Origin: Pseudomonadota bacterium
GTDB taxonomy: Bacteria; Pseudomonadota; Alphaproteobacteria; Geminicoccales; Geminicoccaceae
Assembly (NCBI GenBank): GCA_030549795.1
Contig: JAUQQO010000020.1
Coordinates: 81,033-145,032, forward strand
Direction: 5' to 3'
DNA: 64,000 bases
Made by a program: the position numbers and the translations under genes
Part shown: positions 1 to 8,660 of the stretch, in pieces
Layout of the letters: each line of letters begins with the position of its first letter
Position numbering within the stretch: position 1 is the stretch's first letter
The notes under the pieces: generated by a model
The model's input: the letters and a program-made list of their open reading frames with translations, nothing else
The model's database searches: none
What the model was told of the DNA's origin: nothing

Positions 1-18
1 GAGGTATGGAGAGCCTGG

Positions 19-43
19 CCTTAGTGGAGCGAAAGAGCTAAGG
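19..43. repeat. Inverted repeat upstream of the exonuclease III gene
   Basis: CCTTAG (19-24) and CTAAGG (38-43) form a perfect 6-bp inverted repeat with a 13-nt loop. It lies 36 bp upstream of the first start codon. No T-run follows, so it is not an obvious intrinsic terminator. It may be a leader hairpin or the end of a feature lying left of the window. Confidence 0.3.
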
Positions 44-78
44 TTCGCACTCGGCTCCCCCAAGACACTCCACAGCCC

Positions 79-858
79 GTGCCCACGATCGCTACCTTCA
101 ACGTCAATTCCATCAAGGCGAGGATCGCCAACCTCCTCGATTGGCTCGCGGCGGCGCGACCCGACATCGTCTGTCTGCAGGAGCTCAAGTGCACCGATGA
201 CGCCTTTCCGCGCGAGCCGATCGAGGACCTCGGCTACAACCTCGCGGTGTTCGGGCAGCGCAGCTGGAACGGTGTGGCGATCCTCTCCCGCTCGCGCATC
301 GAGGACGTCGTGCGCGGCCTACCGGGGGATCCGGAAGACGAGCAGGCGCGCTATATCGAAGCCTTCACAGCCGGCATCCGCGTGGCGTCGGTGTATGTGC
401 CGAACGGCAACCCCGTCGGCAGCGAGAAGTTCGCCTACAAGCTCGCTTGGCTCGAGCGGCTGCGCGCCCACGCCCGCGAGCTCCTCGAGCTCGAAGAGCC
501 GACCGTCCTGGCCGGCGATTTCAATGTGATCCCGGAACCGATCGACTGTCACGATCCCGCCGCTTGGGCAGAGGACGCCCTCTTTAGGCCAGAATCGCGA
601 CGTGCCTTGCGCGCCATCGTGTACGAGGGCTGGCTCGACGCCTACCGCGCGTTGCATCCCGAAGAGCGCAACGCCTACACCTTTTGGGACTATCAAGGCG
701 GGGCCTTCCAGCTCGATCACGGGATCCGCATCGACCATCTCTTGCTCTCGCCCGAAGCTGGCGACCGCCTCGAAGAGGCGTGGATCGACAAAGAACCGCG
801 CCGGCGGCCCAAAGCCTCCGATCACACGCCGGTAATCGTGCGCTTGCGCGATGGCTGA
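79..858 (+). CDS. xthA: Exodeoxyribonuclease III (AP endonuclease)
   Basis: A 259-residue ExoIII-type AP endonuclease of the endonuclease/exonuclease/phosphatase fold. It cuts DNA at abasic sites and removes 3' blocking groups in base-excision repair in the cytoplasm. The metal-binding QELK motif is at about residues 34-37, the GDFNVIPEP catalytic block near residue 150, and the family-typical RIDHLLLS and C-terminal SDHTPVIV motifs follow. The length matches the family (about 260). The start is GTG at 79. The last 8 bp overlap the next reading frame, which suggests translational coupling to that small unknown gene. Confidence 0.95.
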   Translation: MPTIATFNVNSIKARIANLLDWLAAARPDIVCLQELKCTDDAFPREPIEDLGYNLAVFGQRSWNGVAILSRSRIEDVVRGLPGDPEDEQARYIEAFTAGIRVASVYVPNGNPVGSEKFAYKLAWLERLRAHARELLELEEPTVLAGDFNVIPEPIDCHDPAAWAEDALFRPESRRALRAIVYEGWLDAYRALHPEERNAYTFWDYQGGAFQLDHGIRIDHLLLSPEAGDRLEEAWIDKEPRRRPKASDHTPVIVRLRDG

Positions 859-1336
859 GGAGGAAGAGGTCGTCTCCGGCCTCGCTCTCGAGCCGCCGGA
901 GCCGGGCGGAGAGGAACTCGTCACCTACACCGCCGGCCGCTTCGTCGTGGCAGCTCCGCCGTCTTGGTACCTCATGGCCGTGCGCGCGGCCGAAAACGAT
1001 CAGGTGTCCTGGCCACAGGCGCTCGCGGACGCCACCGGTTGCAGCGAGGCGCGGCTGCTCCCGATCGACGATCTCGCTCAAGCCGACCTCTCGGTGTGGT
1101 GTTGGCTCACGCCCGAAGGCGGCCGTTACGTCGAGATCGTCGATGCGACCGCTTGCCAGCTCGCCGTCTACGTTCCCGATCCTGCCGACTGGCCGACATT
1201 CTGGGCGGATTTCGTGGTTCCCGCGTTGCAGGTTCAGGTGCTTGCGAGCCTAAGGCGCGAACTCGTGCGGTTGCGGGTGAGGCGGCGGGTCAACCCAAGA
1301 CCACGTCGAGCATCATCATCACCACGAAACCGGTGA
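851..1336 (+). CDS. Hypothetical protein coupled to exonuclease III
   Basis: 161 residues with no family I recognise. The ATG at 851 lies inside the end of the exonuclease gene (8-bp overlap), so the two are probably co-transcribed. Residues 1-120 have a normal composition rich in Trp, Val and acidic residues (for example PPSWYLMAVRAAEND and PDPADWPTFWADFV), with no signal peptide or membrane segment. The last 25 or so residues become Arg/Pro/Ser-rich where the frame runs antisense over the end of the ZIP transporter gene (47-bp convergent overlap). That tail looks like low-constraint extension. The body is probably a real soluble protein of unknown role. Confidence 0.6.
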   Translation: MAEEEEVVSGLALEPPEPGGEELVTYTAGRFVVAAPPSWYLMAVRAAENDQVSWPQALADATGCSEARLLPIDDLAQADLSVWCWLTPEGGRYVEIVDATACQLAVYVPDPADWPTFWADFVVPALQVQVLASLRRELVRLRVRRRVNPRPRRASSSPRNR

Positions 1337-2063
1337 GCAGACCCAGACTGTTCAAGCCGCCGTTGCGCTCGCGGTTGATCTCCGGGATCACCTCCTCGCT
1401 GATCACGAAGAGCATGGCCCCAGCGGCAAAGCCCATCGCCACCGGAAGAAAGGGGGCGGCCAAGAACACGGCTCCCGCGCCGAGCACGCCGCCCAACGGT
1501 TCGACGAGACCTGAAAGCAGTCCGACCAGAAAGGCGCGCCGGGAGGAATCGCCGGCTGCGAGTGCAGCCATCGCAACCGCCAGACCTTCGGGTACGTTCT
1601 GCAGACCGATCGCGATGGCAAGCGCGGTCCCGTTGGCGACGTCGCCCGAGGCGAAGCCAACGCCGACGGCCAGCCCTTCCGGAAAATTGTGGAGCGTGAT
1701 CGCCAGGATGAAGAGCAGCACCCGGGCTCGGCCGGCGACGTCTTCGGCATAAGGACCACTGCCCAGATGGTGCTCGGCGAGCCACGCGCCAAGGCGCAGC
1801 AATGCAGCGCCCCCGAAAAGAATGCCGCTGCTGACCACAAGGGCGGAGAGAAGGCGCGAGAGACCGAGCTCTTGCGCCGCGTCGAGGCCCGGCACGATCA
1901 GCGAAAAGGCGGTAGCGGCGAGCATGACACCGGCGCCGAAGCCCAAAAACAAGTTCTGGGTGCGCTTGGAGACGGTGCGCGCAAAGAGAACGGGCAAGGC
2001 CCCCACACCGGTCATAAGGCCAGCGAGTGTGCTGCCGACCAAACCAAGGACTAAGGTTTCCAT
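1290..2063 (-). CDS. ZIP-family divalent metal transporter
   Basis: A 257-residue inner-membrane protein of the ZIP (ZupT/GufA-like) family, which imports zinc and related divalent metals. About eight hydrophobic segments are visible. The paired family motifs HNFPEGLAVG and, about 30 residues later, QNVPEGLAVA supply the metal-binding His/Asn/Glu residues in helices 4 and 5. The start METLVLG at 2063 is chosen because the frame further upstream is an Arg/Ala-rich non-membrane stretch. It is divergent from the lipoprotein gene at 2158, and its 3' end overlaps the preceding convergent gene. No metal-responsive operator was recognised in the 94-bp divergent gap. Confidence 0.9.
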   Translation of the reverse strand: METLVLGLVGSTLAGLMTGVGALPVLFARTVSKRTQNLFLGFGAGVMLAATAFSLIVPGLDAAQELGLSRLLSALVVSSGILFGGAALLRLGAWLAEHHLGSGPYAEDVAGRARVLLFILAITLHNFPEGLAVGVGFASGDVANGTALAIAIGLQNVPEGLAVAMAALAAGDSSRRAFLVGLLSGLVEPLGGVLGAGAVFLAAPFLPVAMGFAAGAMLFVISEEVIPEINRERNGGLNSLGLLTGFVVMMMLDVVLG

Positions 2064-2157
2064 CCGAGCTCTCGCCCTTCTCGCGTCGCCCGCCCTTGCC
2101 GTGCGCGCAGCCTTCTGTCTAGGGTCGAGCCGGGTACGAAGAAGGGGGAACGCAATC

Positions 2158-2556
2158 GTGCAGGCGAGACGAGCGCCGGCGGTAGCGAGCTGGCTTCTCG
2201 TTGGCGCGCTGTGTGGGCTTTCCGCCTGTGGCCCGACAACGGGCGGCCGGCTGCTCGCTGACCCGGCCGTGCTCGATGCCATCCGCCGCTATTACGATGC
2301 GCATGCGCTCGAAGATCCGGCTTGCGGCGAGCCCTTCATCACCCGGATGGTGCGCGGTTCCGCCCATCCGCAAGCGGTCTTTGGAGCACCGGTGCAGGTG
2401 ATCGTCGACTATCGCTGGGAAGCGCCGCCGCGCGCCCCGGGCGCACCGCGGTGCACCGGCGAGGGACGGCGTAGCTTTTGGGTCCTTCCCACCTCCGCTG
2501 GCCCCAAGGTCACCGCGATGAGCGGTCCCGTTCGGCCGCGGCCGGCCGAGTCATGA
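2158..2556 (+). CDS. Small predicted lipoprotein of unknown function
   Basis: 132 residues starting at GTG 2158, preceded by a purine-rich GAAGGGGG stretch. A basic N-terminus, a hydrophobic segment and the lipobox LSAC (Cys about residue 24) mark it as a lipoprotein cleaved by signal peptidase II. The mature part has a second Cys (DPACGEP) and a third (PRCTGEG), which could pair in the periplasm. It shows no recognised domain. Its last 47 bp overlap the convergent MFS transporter gene. A longer frame opens upstream (from 1822) but runs antisense through the ZIP gene and was not used. Confidence 0.65.
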   Translation: MQARRAPAVASWLLVGALCGLSACGPTTGGRLLADPAVLDAIRRYYDAHALEDPACGEPFITRMVRGSAHPQAVFGAPVQVIVDYRWEAPPRAPGAPRCTGEGRRSFWVLPTSAGPKVTAMSGPVRPRPAES

Positions 2557-3730
2557 GCAGGTTGCCAAGGCTCAAGAGCAAAAGGATCGCCATCATCGGC
2601 ACCGCGGTACGATCATAAGAGGCGCTGACCACCAAGCCGACGAGGGCAGCGAAGGCGAGCTGCAAGAAGCCCAAAAGTCCCGAAGCGAGCCCGGCCTTCT
2701 CGGGGTAGGGCCCGATCGCGAGCGCCATGGCGGTAGGAAGCGTGAAACCGGCCCCCGCCATGAACAGGAACATGGGCAAAACCACAGCCGGCCACGAAGG
2801 GGGTAGGGCCAAAGCGAGGAGCAAGCCCAAAAGAGAAGCCGCAAGCGCGGTGCGGGTGCCGAGCGAAAGCAGGCCGGCAAGACCGAGGCGACGGTTCAGC
2901 CGGCCGGCGGCGAAGGTTCCACCCATCCACCCCAGCACGCCGGCTGCGAAACAGAGCCCGTACTGATCGGGCCGGAGCCCCACCGCGTCGATGAGCACGA
3001 GGGGGCTGCCGGAGATGAAGGTGAAGATGCCGGCGTAGCCGAGGGCGGCCACCGCGACGCGGGCGAGATAGCGGCGATCGGCGAGAAGGGTGGCATAGTT
3101 GCCGAGGAGCGCCCGCGGCCGGGTGGCGGTTGGATCCTTACGCCGGATAGTCTCGGGTACCGCAAGCAACGTGCCCAAAAAGGCGACGGCGCCGAAGAGA
3201 GCCAAGGCAGCGAAGGTCGCTCGCCAGCCGAATTGGACGGTGAGCCAGCCGCCGAGCACCGGTCCGAGGATGGGGGCGAGCGCCATGGCGGTGCCGAGAT
3301 AGGCGAGCACGCGCGCTGCTGCGGCAGGCTCGAAGAGATCGCGCACCACCGCTCGGCCGAGGACGACACCAGAGCAAGCGGCGAGCGCCTGTACGACCCG
3401 AAAGCCGATGAGCAGCTCGATCGAGGGCGCGAGCATGCAGGCGAGGCTCGCAAGCGCGTAGAGCGCGGTGCCGATGAGCAAGAGCGAGCGCCGGCCCCAA
3501 CGGTCCGAGGCCGGACCCCACACGAGCTGGGCCACGCCGAAGCCGACGAGAAACAAAGAGAGCGTCAGCTGTACTTGTTCGACGCTCGCCGAGAGGGCGT
3601 GCCCGATGGCGGGCAGAGCGGGCAAATAGAGATCGGTCGAGATCGCCTGGAAGGCGACGAGCGCCGGCAACACCAGCATAAGACCGCGCGGTGCCTGGGC
3701 GGTGCGGGAAGAGACGGTGGACTCGCTCAT
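2510..3730 (-). CDS. Bcr/CflA-type MFS multidrug exporter
   Basis: A 406-residue, 12-helix major-facilitator protein of the DHA1 drug:proton antiporter family (Bcr/CflA branch). It has the N-terminal ISTDLYLPALPAIG signature in helix 1, MFS motif A (GPASDRWGRRSLLLIG) between helices 2 and 3, and the RVVQALAACSGVVLGRA motif-B/helix-4 region that typifies the branch. The start is ATG at 3730 (MSESTVS). The upstream extension of the frame is Arg/Ala-rich and antisense to the next gene's leader. It probably exports toxic compounds, and the substrate cannot be told from sequence. It is divergent from the peptide-type binding protein at 3879. Confidence 0.9.
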   Translation of the reverse strand: MSESTVSSRTAQAPRGLMLVLPALVAFQAISTDLYLPALPAIGHALSASVEQVQLTLSLFLVGFGVAQLVWGPASDRWGRRSLLLIGTALYALASLACMLAPSIELLIGFRVVQALAACSGVVLGRAVVRDLFEPAAAARVLAYLGTAMALAPILGPVLGGWLTVQFGWRATFAALALFGAVAFLGTLLAVPETIRRKDPTATRPRALLGNYATLLADRRYLARVAVAALGYAGIFTFISGSPLVLIDAVGLRPDQYGLCFAAGVLGWMGGTFAAGRLNRRLGLAGLLSLGTRTALAASLLGLLLALALPPSWPAVVLPMFLFMAGAGFTLPTAMALAIGPYPEKAGLASGLLGFLQLAFAALVGLVVSASYDRTAVPMMAILLLLSLGNLLMTRPAAAERDRSSR

Positions 3731-3878
3731 GGCCCGCCGCCTAGCAGCCGTTCGCCCGTCCTTAAAGGCCGAAGCCGCCGAGCCTCCCTTGCGCGACCGC
3801 AGCGCTCTTGCCGCGACGACTTGTCGCAATCGCCCCCTCACACTAGCGTCGACGCGAATTGGCGGACGGAGGGGCGTC

Positions 3879-5468
3879 ATGACCAGAGGGCCAGCCAAGA
3901 TTTCCGGTCTTGCTCTTTTTTTGCTCGCTGCGGCTAGCGCGTCGGCAGCAGCACAGACCACGCTTCGGGTCGTGCCGCAGGCGGATCTTAAAAATCTCGA
4001 TCCGATCTGGACGACGGCTGCGATCACTCAAAATCACGGCTATATGATCTACGATACTCTCTATGCCCTCGACGAGAAGCTCGAGCCGCGACCACAGATG
4101 ATCGAAAAACATACGGTGAGCGACGATGGGCTCACGTGGACCTTCACCTTGCGCGAAGGCCTGCTCTTTCATGACGGAACGCCGGTGACGGCCGAGGACG
4201 CGGTCGCCTCCTTAAAGCGCTGGAACGTCAAGCGTGCCGGCGGTCAGGCGCTCGCCGCGCGGGCGGAATCGATCACGGTCAAGGACGCGCGCACCTTCGA
4301 GATCAAGCTCAAGGCCAAGTTCGCGCCGATGCTGCGGGTGCTCGCCGATCCATCGCTTCCGACCTTCGTGATGCGCGCGAAGGACGCCGCTACCGATCCC
4401 AATACCCAGGTCACCGAGACGATCGGCTCGGGCCCGTTCATCTTTGTCAGGGAAGAATGGAAACCTGGTGATACGGTCGTTTACAAGAAAAATCCCGCCT
4501 ACAAGCCGCGCAACGAGCCTTCCTCGGGCTTCGCCGGCGGGAAGGTGGTCAAGGTCGATCGCGTCGAGTGGAAGTACATTCCCGACACCAACACCGCCAC
4601 CCAGGCGTTGATCGCCGGCGAGGTCGACGTCTACGAGATCCCGCCCATGGATCTTCTGCCGATGCTCGAGGCGGATCCGAACATCGTGGTCAAGGTCCTC
4701 GATCCGCTCGGCAAGATGGGCCACATCCGCCCGAACAGTTTGCATCCTCCCTTCAACGACCCGCGCGCCCGCGCTGCCCTCCAGCTCTTGGTGGATCAAC
4801 GCGAATTCTTAGCAGCCCAGGTCGGCAATCCCAAGTATGAGAAGGTCTGCTATGCGATCTTCATGTGCGATGCACCCTTCACCACGCTCGCCTACGCCGA
4901 GCCGTGGATGAAGCAAGACAAGGCGCGCGCTCGACAGCTTCTCGCCGAGGCCGGCTACAACTTCAAAGATCCGATCGTTGTGCTGGTCCCGACCGACCAG
5001 CAGATCATCATGAACAACGTGCTGGTCATGATCGAGCTGTTGAAGGAGATCGGGGTCAATGTCGACGCACAGTCGATGGATTGGTCGACGCTCACCTCCC
5101 GCCGCACCAAGATGGACGATCCGAACAAAGATCCCAAAGTCGGCTGGCACATCTTCCCGACCTGGTGGACCGGCATTCCGATGTCGAGCCCGATCACCAA
5201 CGCGCCCTTGGTCGCTACGGGCGATCCCAAGACTGCTTGGTTCGGCTGGCCGAAGGACGACGTGATCGAGGAGCTGAGGGCCAAGTTCCTCGAGGCAGAG
5301 ACGAGAGAAGAGCAGATGAAAATCGTCGAGCTTATTCAAAAGCGCTATTATGAGACCTTCCCCTATATCAACACAGGCCAGTTCGTAACGCCGGTCGCCT
5401 GGCGCAAAAACGTCAAGGGCGTGCCCAACGCTCTGCTCTTCGTTGCTTGGAACGTCGAGAAGAGCTGA
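3879..5468 (+). CDS. ABC transporter substrate-binding protein, family 5
   Basis: A 529-residue periplasmic solute-binding protein of the DppA/OppA (SBP_bac_5) family, with a cleavable signal peptide (hydrophobic core LALFLLAAASASA, cleavage near AAAQ). The family opening is clear: LKNLDPIWTT, then DGLTWTFTLREGLLFHDGTPVTAEDAVASLKRW. Such proteins deliver peptides, opines, glutathione or other solutes to an ABC importer. The start is ATG at 3879 with the strong Shine-Dalgarno GGAGGGG 4-5 nt upstream. No permease or ATPase gene is adjacent: the MFS gene is divergent and epmA is convergent with only 4 bp between stops. It is therefore an orphan and its substrate is unknown. Confidence 0.92.
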   Translation: MTRGPAKISGLALFLLAAASASAAAQTTLRVVPQADLKNLDPIWTTAAITQNHGYMIYDTLYALDEKLEPRPQMIEKHTVSDDGLTWTFTLREGLLFHDGTPVTAEDAVASLKRWNVKRAGGQALAARAESITVKDARTFEIKLKAKFAPMLRVLADPSLPTFVMRAKDAATDPNTQVTETIGSGPFIFVREEWKPGDTVVYKKNPAYKPRNEPSSGFAGGKVVKVDRVEWKYIPDTNTATQALIAGEVDVYEIPPMDLLPMLEADPNIVVKVLDPLGKMGHIRPNSLHPPFNDPRARAALQLLVDQREFLAAQVGNPKYEKVCYAIFMCDAPFTTLAYAEPWMKQDKARARQLLAEAGYNFKDPIVVLVPTDQQIIMNNVLVMIELLKEIGVNVDAQSMDWSTLTSRRTKMDDPNKDPKVGWHIFPTWWTGIPMSSPITNAPLVATGDPKTAWFGWPKDDVIEELRAKFLEAETREEQMKIVELIQKRYYETFPYINTGQFVTPVAWRKNVKGVPNALLFVAWNVEKS

Positions 5469-5472
5469 GCGA

Positions 5473-6525
5473 TCAGTTCGGGATCGGCACCGGGGCCCAG
5501 AGCACGTCCTCAATCCTCTGGGCTCCGGTGGCGAGCATCACGAGGCGATCGAAGCCGAGCGCGATGCCGCTGGCCTCGGGCATCAGCGCAAGCGCAGCCA
5601 AAAAGTCCTCGTCGATCGGATAGCGCTCGCCGTAAAGACGCTCTTTGAGCGCGATTGCCGCCTCAAAGCGCGCCCGCTGCTCGAGCGGATCGGTAAGTTC
5701 GCCGAAGGCATTGGCGAGCTCGACACCGCATACGTAGAGCTCGAAGCGCTCGGCGGTGCGGGGATCCGAAGGACTCCGTCGGGCGAGCGCCGCTTCAGCA
5801 ATGGGGTAAGCGTCGAGGATGGTCGCGCGCCCGCGGCCGAGCTGCGGTTCGATGCGGGCGACGAGCACGCGGGAAAAGATGTCCGACCAACTGTCATCGG
5901 AGGCGACCCGGATGCCGGCGGCAGCGGCGGCTCGCGCAAGCGCCTCGCGGTCGGTCGTCCCGTCGGCGCTCACGCTCGCAAGCAGATCGATTCCCGCATA
6001 ACGGGCGAAGGCTTCTGCGACCGTAAGGCGGTCCGGAGGGGTGAAGGGGTCGGCTTCGACGCCGTGCCAAGAAAAGCGCTTGGTGCCGACCGCCTCGGCT
6101 ACGGTTGCGAGCAGTTCGGCACAGTCGTCCATGAGCCGGGTATAGGGTTCCTGCGCCCGGTACCACTCGATCATGGTGAACTCGGGATGGTGCAACGGGC
6201 TCTGTTCGCGGTCGCGGAACACGTGACCGATGAAGACGATGCGGCGCTCGCCGGCAGCCAGGAGTTTCTTGCAGGCGAACTCGGGAGAGGTGTGTAAGAA
6301 CAGGGGGCGCAACGGTCGACCCGCGGCATCCCGAACGATGGTGGCGAAGGCGTGCAGATGCGTCTCGGCCCCCGGGGTAGCCTGAAGGCAGCAGGGATCG
6401 ACTTCGAGAAAGCCGCGCGCGTCGAAAAACCGTCGCACCGCCTTGAGGATCGTGGCGCGTGCGAGCAAAAACGGGCGTCGATCGGCGTGACGCGCCGGCG
6501 ACCACCATGGACGTGATTCGTTCAC
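5473..6525 (-). CDS. epmA: EF-P lysine--lysine ligase (EpmA/GenX/PoxA)
   Basis: A 350-residue class II lysyl-tRNA-synthetase-like enzyme without an anticodon-binding domain. It attaches beta-lysine to Lys34 of elongation factor P. Class II motifs are visible: [11 protein letters not shown] (motif 1), [29 protein letters not shown] followed by [11 protein letters not shown] (motif 2), and the C-terminal [12 protein letters not shown] (motif 3). The start is taken as GTG at 6525. The gene lies head to head with efp across 99 bp, which strongly supports the assignment. EpmB (lysine 2,3-aminomutase), needed for the beta-lysine pathway, is not in the window. Confidence 0.93.
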   Translation of the reverse strand: MNESRPWWSPARHADRRPFLLARATILKAVRRFFDARGFLEVDPCCLQATPGAETHLHAFATIVRDAAGRPLRPLFLHTSPEFACKKLLAAGERRIVFIGHVFRDREQSPLHHPEFTMIEWYRAQEPYTRLMDDCAELLATVAEAVGTKRFSWHGVEADPFTPPDRLTVAEAFARYAGIDLLASVSADGTTDREALARAAAAAGIRVASDDSWSDIFSRVLVARIEPQLGRGRATILDAYPIAEAALARRSPSDPRTAERFELYVCGVELANAFGELTDPLEQRARFEAAIALKERLYGERYPIDEDFLAALALMPEASGIALGFDRLVMLATGAQRIEDVLWAPVPIPN

Positions 6526-6624
6526 CCTCAGGCGCTCCGGTACTGGACCCGAACGGCACAAGGGGCTAGGAGACCGGCGCCCAGAAGGCACAGAACGGCC
6601 GGCTCGGCCCGGGAGTGGCGAAAG

Positions 6625-7194
6625 GTGCCCAAGGTCATCGCGAGTTCGCTCAGAAAAGGCAATGCTGTCGAGATCGACGGCAAGCTGTACATCGTGCTCA
6701 CGGCGCAGAACATCCATCCGGGCAAGGGTACACCGGTAACGCAGCTCGAGCTCCGGCGGATCAGCGACGGTGTCAAGGTCTCCGAGCGCTTCCGCACCAC
6801 CGAGCTGGTCGAGCGCGCTTTTCTCGACGAGCGCGAGTACACCTATCTCTACGAGGACGCCGAGGGCTACCACTTCCTCAATCCGGAGACCTATGATCAG
6901 GTCACGGTACCGAAAGAAGTGATCGGCGAGCAGGCGATCTATCTCACCGATGGGATGACGGTGACGATCGCCACGCACGAAGGGGTGCCGGTGTCGGTGA
7001 CCTTGCCGGCGCGGGTGGTGCTCGAAGTGGTGGAAACGGAGCCGGTGACCAAGGGCCAGACGGCAGCTGCGTCTTACAAGCCGGCCGTGCTCTCCAACGG
7101 TATCCGCACCATGGTCCCCCCGCACATCACGGCGGGCACCAAGATCGTGGTCTCGACCGAGGACGGCTCCTACATCGAGCGGGCCAAAGAGTGA
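6625..7194 (+). CDS. efp: Elongation factor P
   Basis: 189 residues, the normal size. EF-P binds ribosomes stalled at polyproline stretches and promotes peptide-bond formation. The three beta-barrel (KOW-like/OB) domains are present. The modification loop reads HPGKG, with the Lys at position 34 exactly where EpmA modifies the E. coli protein. The C-terminal signature [16 protein letters not shown] is close to the family consensus. The start is GTG at 6625 (MPKVIAS). The divergent epmA gene supports a lysine-type modification rather than rhamnosylation of Arg. Confidence 0.97.
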   Translation: MPKVIASSLRKGNAVEIDGKLYIVLTAQNIHPGKGTPVTQLELRRISDGVKVSERFRTTELVERAFLDEREYTYLYEDAEGYHFLNPETYDQVTVPKEVIGEQAIYLTDGMTVTIATHEGVPVSVTLPARVVLEVVETEPVTKGQTAAASYKPAVLSNGIRTMVPPHITAGTKIVVSTEDGSYIERAKE

Positions 7195-7265
7195 GCGCGG
7201 GCGGCGCGCGTGGCACCGCCCGGCCGCTTGGGGTCGCAATGCGGGCGCAGGGTTGAGGAGCGGCG

Positions 7266-8660
7266 GTGGCCGAAGACCTTTTCCTCTACAACACGCTCAC
7301 CCGCCGCAAGGAACGGTTCGAACCGTATGATCCGCGTCGGGTGCGCATGTATGTGTGCGGGCCGACGGTCTACGAGCGCATCCACGTCGGCAATGCCCGC
7401 CCGCTCGTCGTCTTCGACGTGCTCTTCCGTCTGTTGCGCGCCCGCTATGGAGCCGAGCACGTCGTCTACGTGCGCAACATCACTGATGTCGACGACAAGA
7501 TCATCGACCAGGCCAAAAAGAACGGAGAGCCCATCGCGGCGCTCACCGCCCGCACCATCCGCGCCTTCCACGAGGACGCGCAGGCGCTTTTGTGCCTTCC
7601 ACCGAGCTATGAGCCGCGGGCGACCGAGCACATCGGCGAGATGATCGCGCTCATCGAGGTTCTGCTCGCCAAGGGCTACGCCTATGCCGCGGACGGGCAC
7701 GTCCTCTTCCACGTGCCCTCCATGCCCGCTTACGGTCAGCTGTCGGGACGCAACCGAGACGAACAGATCGCCGGCGCGCGGGTGGAAGTAGCACCGTTTA
7801 AGAAGGACCCGGCCGATTTCGTCTTGTGGAAACCGTCGTTACCCGATCAGCCGGGCTGGGAGAGCCCCTGGGGTCGGGGTCGGCCGGGATGGCACATCGA
7901 ATGCTCGGCGATGGCTGAGCGCTATTTGGGTCCGCTTCCCTTCGACATCCACGCCGGCGGGCAGGATCTCATCTTTCCCCATCACGAGAACGAGATCGCC
8001 CAGTCCTGCTGTGCCCGCGACAGCGCGCTCATGGCGCGCTTTTGGCTGCACAACGGCTTCGTGCAGATGGCGGGCGAAAAGATGGCGAAATCACTCGGAA
8101 ATGTCTTACGGGTCGCGGAAGTCCTCGAACGCTATCCGGGCGAAGTCGTGCGGCTGTGGTTGTTATCGGCACACTATCGCCAACCGCTCGACTACTCGGA
8201 AGAGGCGCTCAATGAGGCGCGCGAAGCGCTGCGCCGTTGGTATCGAGTGCTCGCCGAGGTCGGCATCGCAGCCGACGACCAAGGCGAAAGCCAAGGGCTT
8301 ATAAGCGATGCGCTCGCTGATGATCTCAACTCTCCGGCAGCGATCGCGCAGCTGCACGCGCTCGCTACTCGCGCCAACAAGGCCAAGACCGCCGGTGAAC
8401 GTCAGGCGCTCGCGCGGCAGCTCAAGGGTGAGGCCGGGTTGCTCGGCCTTCTTAGAGCCGATCCCGCCGCCTGGCTCAAGCACGCCGCCGCCGCGAAAGG
8501 GCTCGCGGATGAGGTCGTGGAGCGCCTGCTCGCCGAACGACGCGCGGCACGGGCGCGGCGGGATTTCGCGCGCGCGGATGCGATCCGCGCCGAACTCGAG
8601 GCCGCCGGCATCGTTCTCAAGGACCGACCGGACGGCCGCACCGATTGGGAGCGGCGATGA
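7266..8660 (+). CDS. cysS: Cysteinyl-tRNA synthetase
   Basis: A 464-residue class I synthetase that charges tRNA-Cys. The first zinc cysteine is in YVCGPTVYERIHVGNARP, which also carries the HIGH-type signature (HVGN). The other zinc ligands are in the HIECSAMAERYLG and FPHHENEIAQS blocks. The KMSKS motif is present as KMAKS (GEKMAKSLGNVL). The start is GTG at 7266, preceded by TTGAGGAGCGGCG, a good Shine-Dalgarno sequence. It lies 71 bp after efp, and its stop codon overlaps the start of cimA (ATGA), so cysS-cimA-trmJ look like one transcript. Confidence 0.97.
   Translation: MAEDLFLYNTLTRRKERFEPYDPRRVRMYVCGPTVYERIHVGNARPLVVFDVLFRLLRARYGAEHVVYVRNITDVDDKIIDQAKKNGEPIAALTARTIRAFHEDAQALLCLPPSYEPRATEHIGEMIALIEVLLAKGYAYAADGHVLFHVPSMPAYGQLSGRNRDEQIAGARVEVAPFKKDPADFVLWKPSLPDQPGWESPWGRGRPGWHIECSAMAERYLGPLPFDIHAGGQDLIFPHHENEIAQSCCARDSALMARFWLHNGFVQMAGEKMAKSLGNVLRVAEVLERYPGEVVRLWLLSAHYRQPLDYSEEALNEAREALRRWYRVLAEVGIAADDQGESQGLISDALADDLNSPAAIAQLHALATRANKAKTAGERQALARQLKGEAGLLGLLRADPAAWLKHAAAAKGLADEVVERLLAERRAARARRDFARADAIRAELEAAGIVLKDRPDGRTDWERR

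Noticed and set aside
5443..6297. 284-residue plus-strand frame antisense to epmA
   Set aside because: It lies over the class II synthetase motifs of epmA on the other strand and shows no domain of its own.
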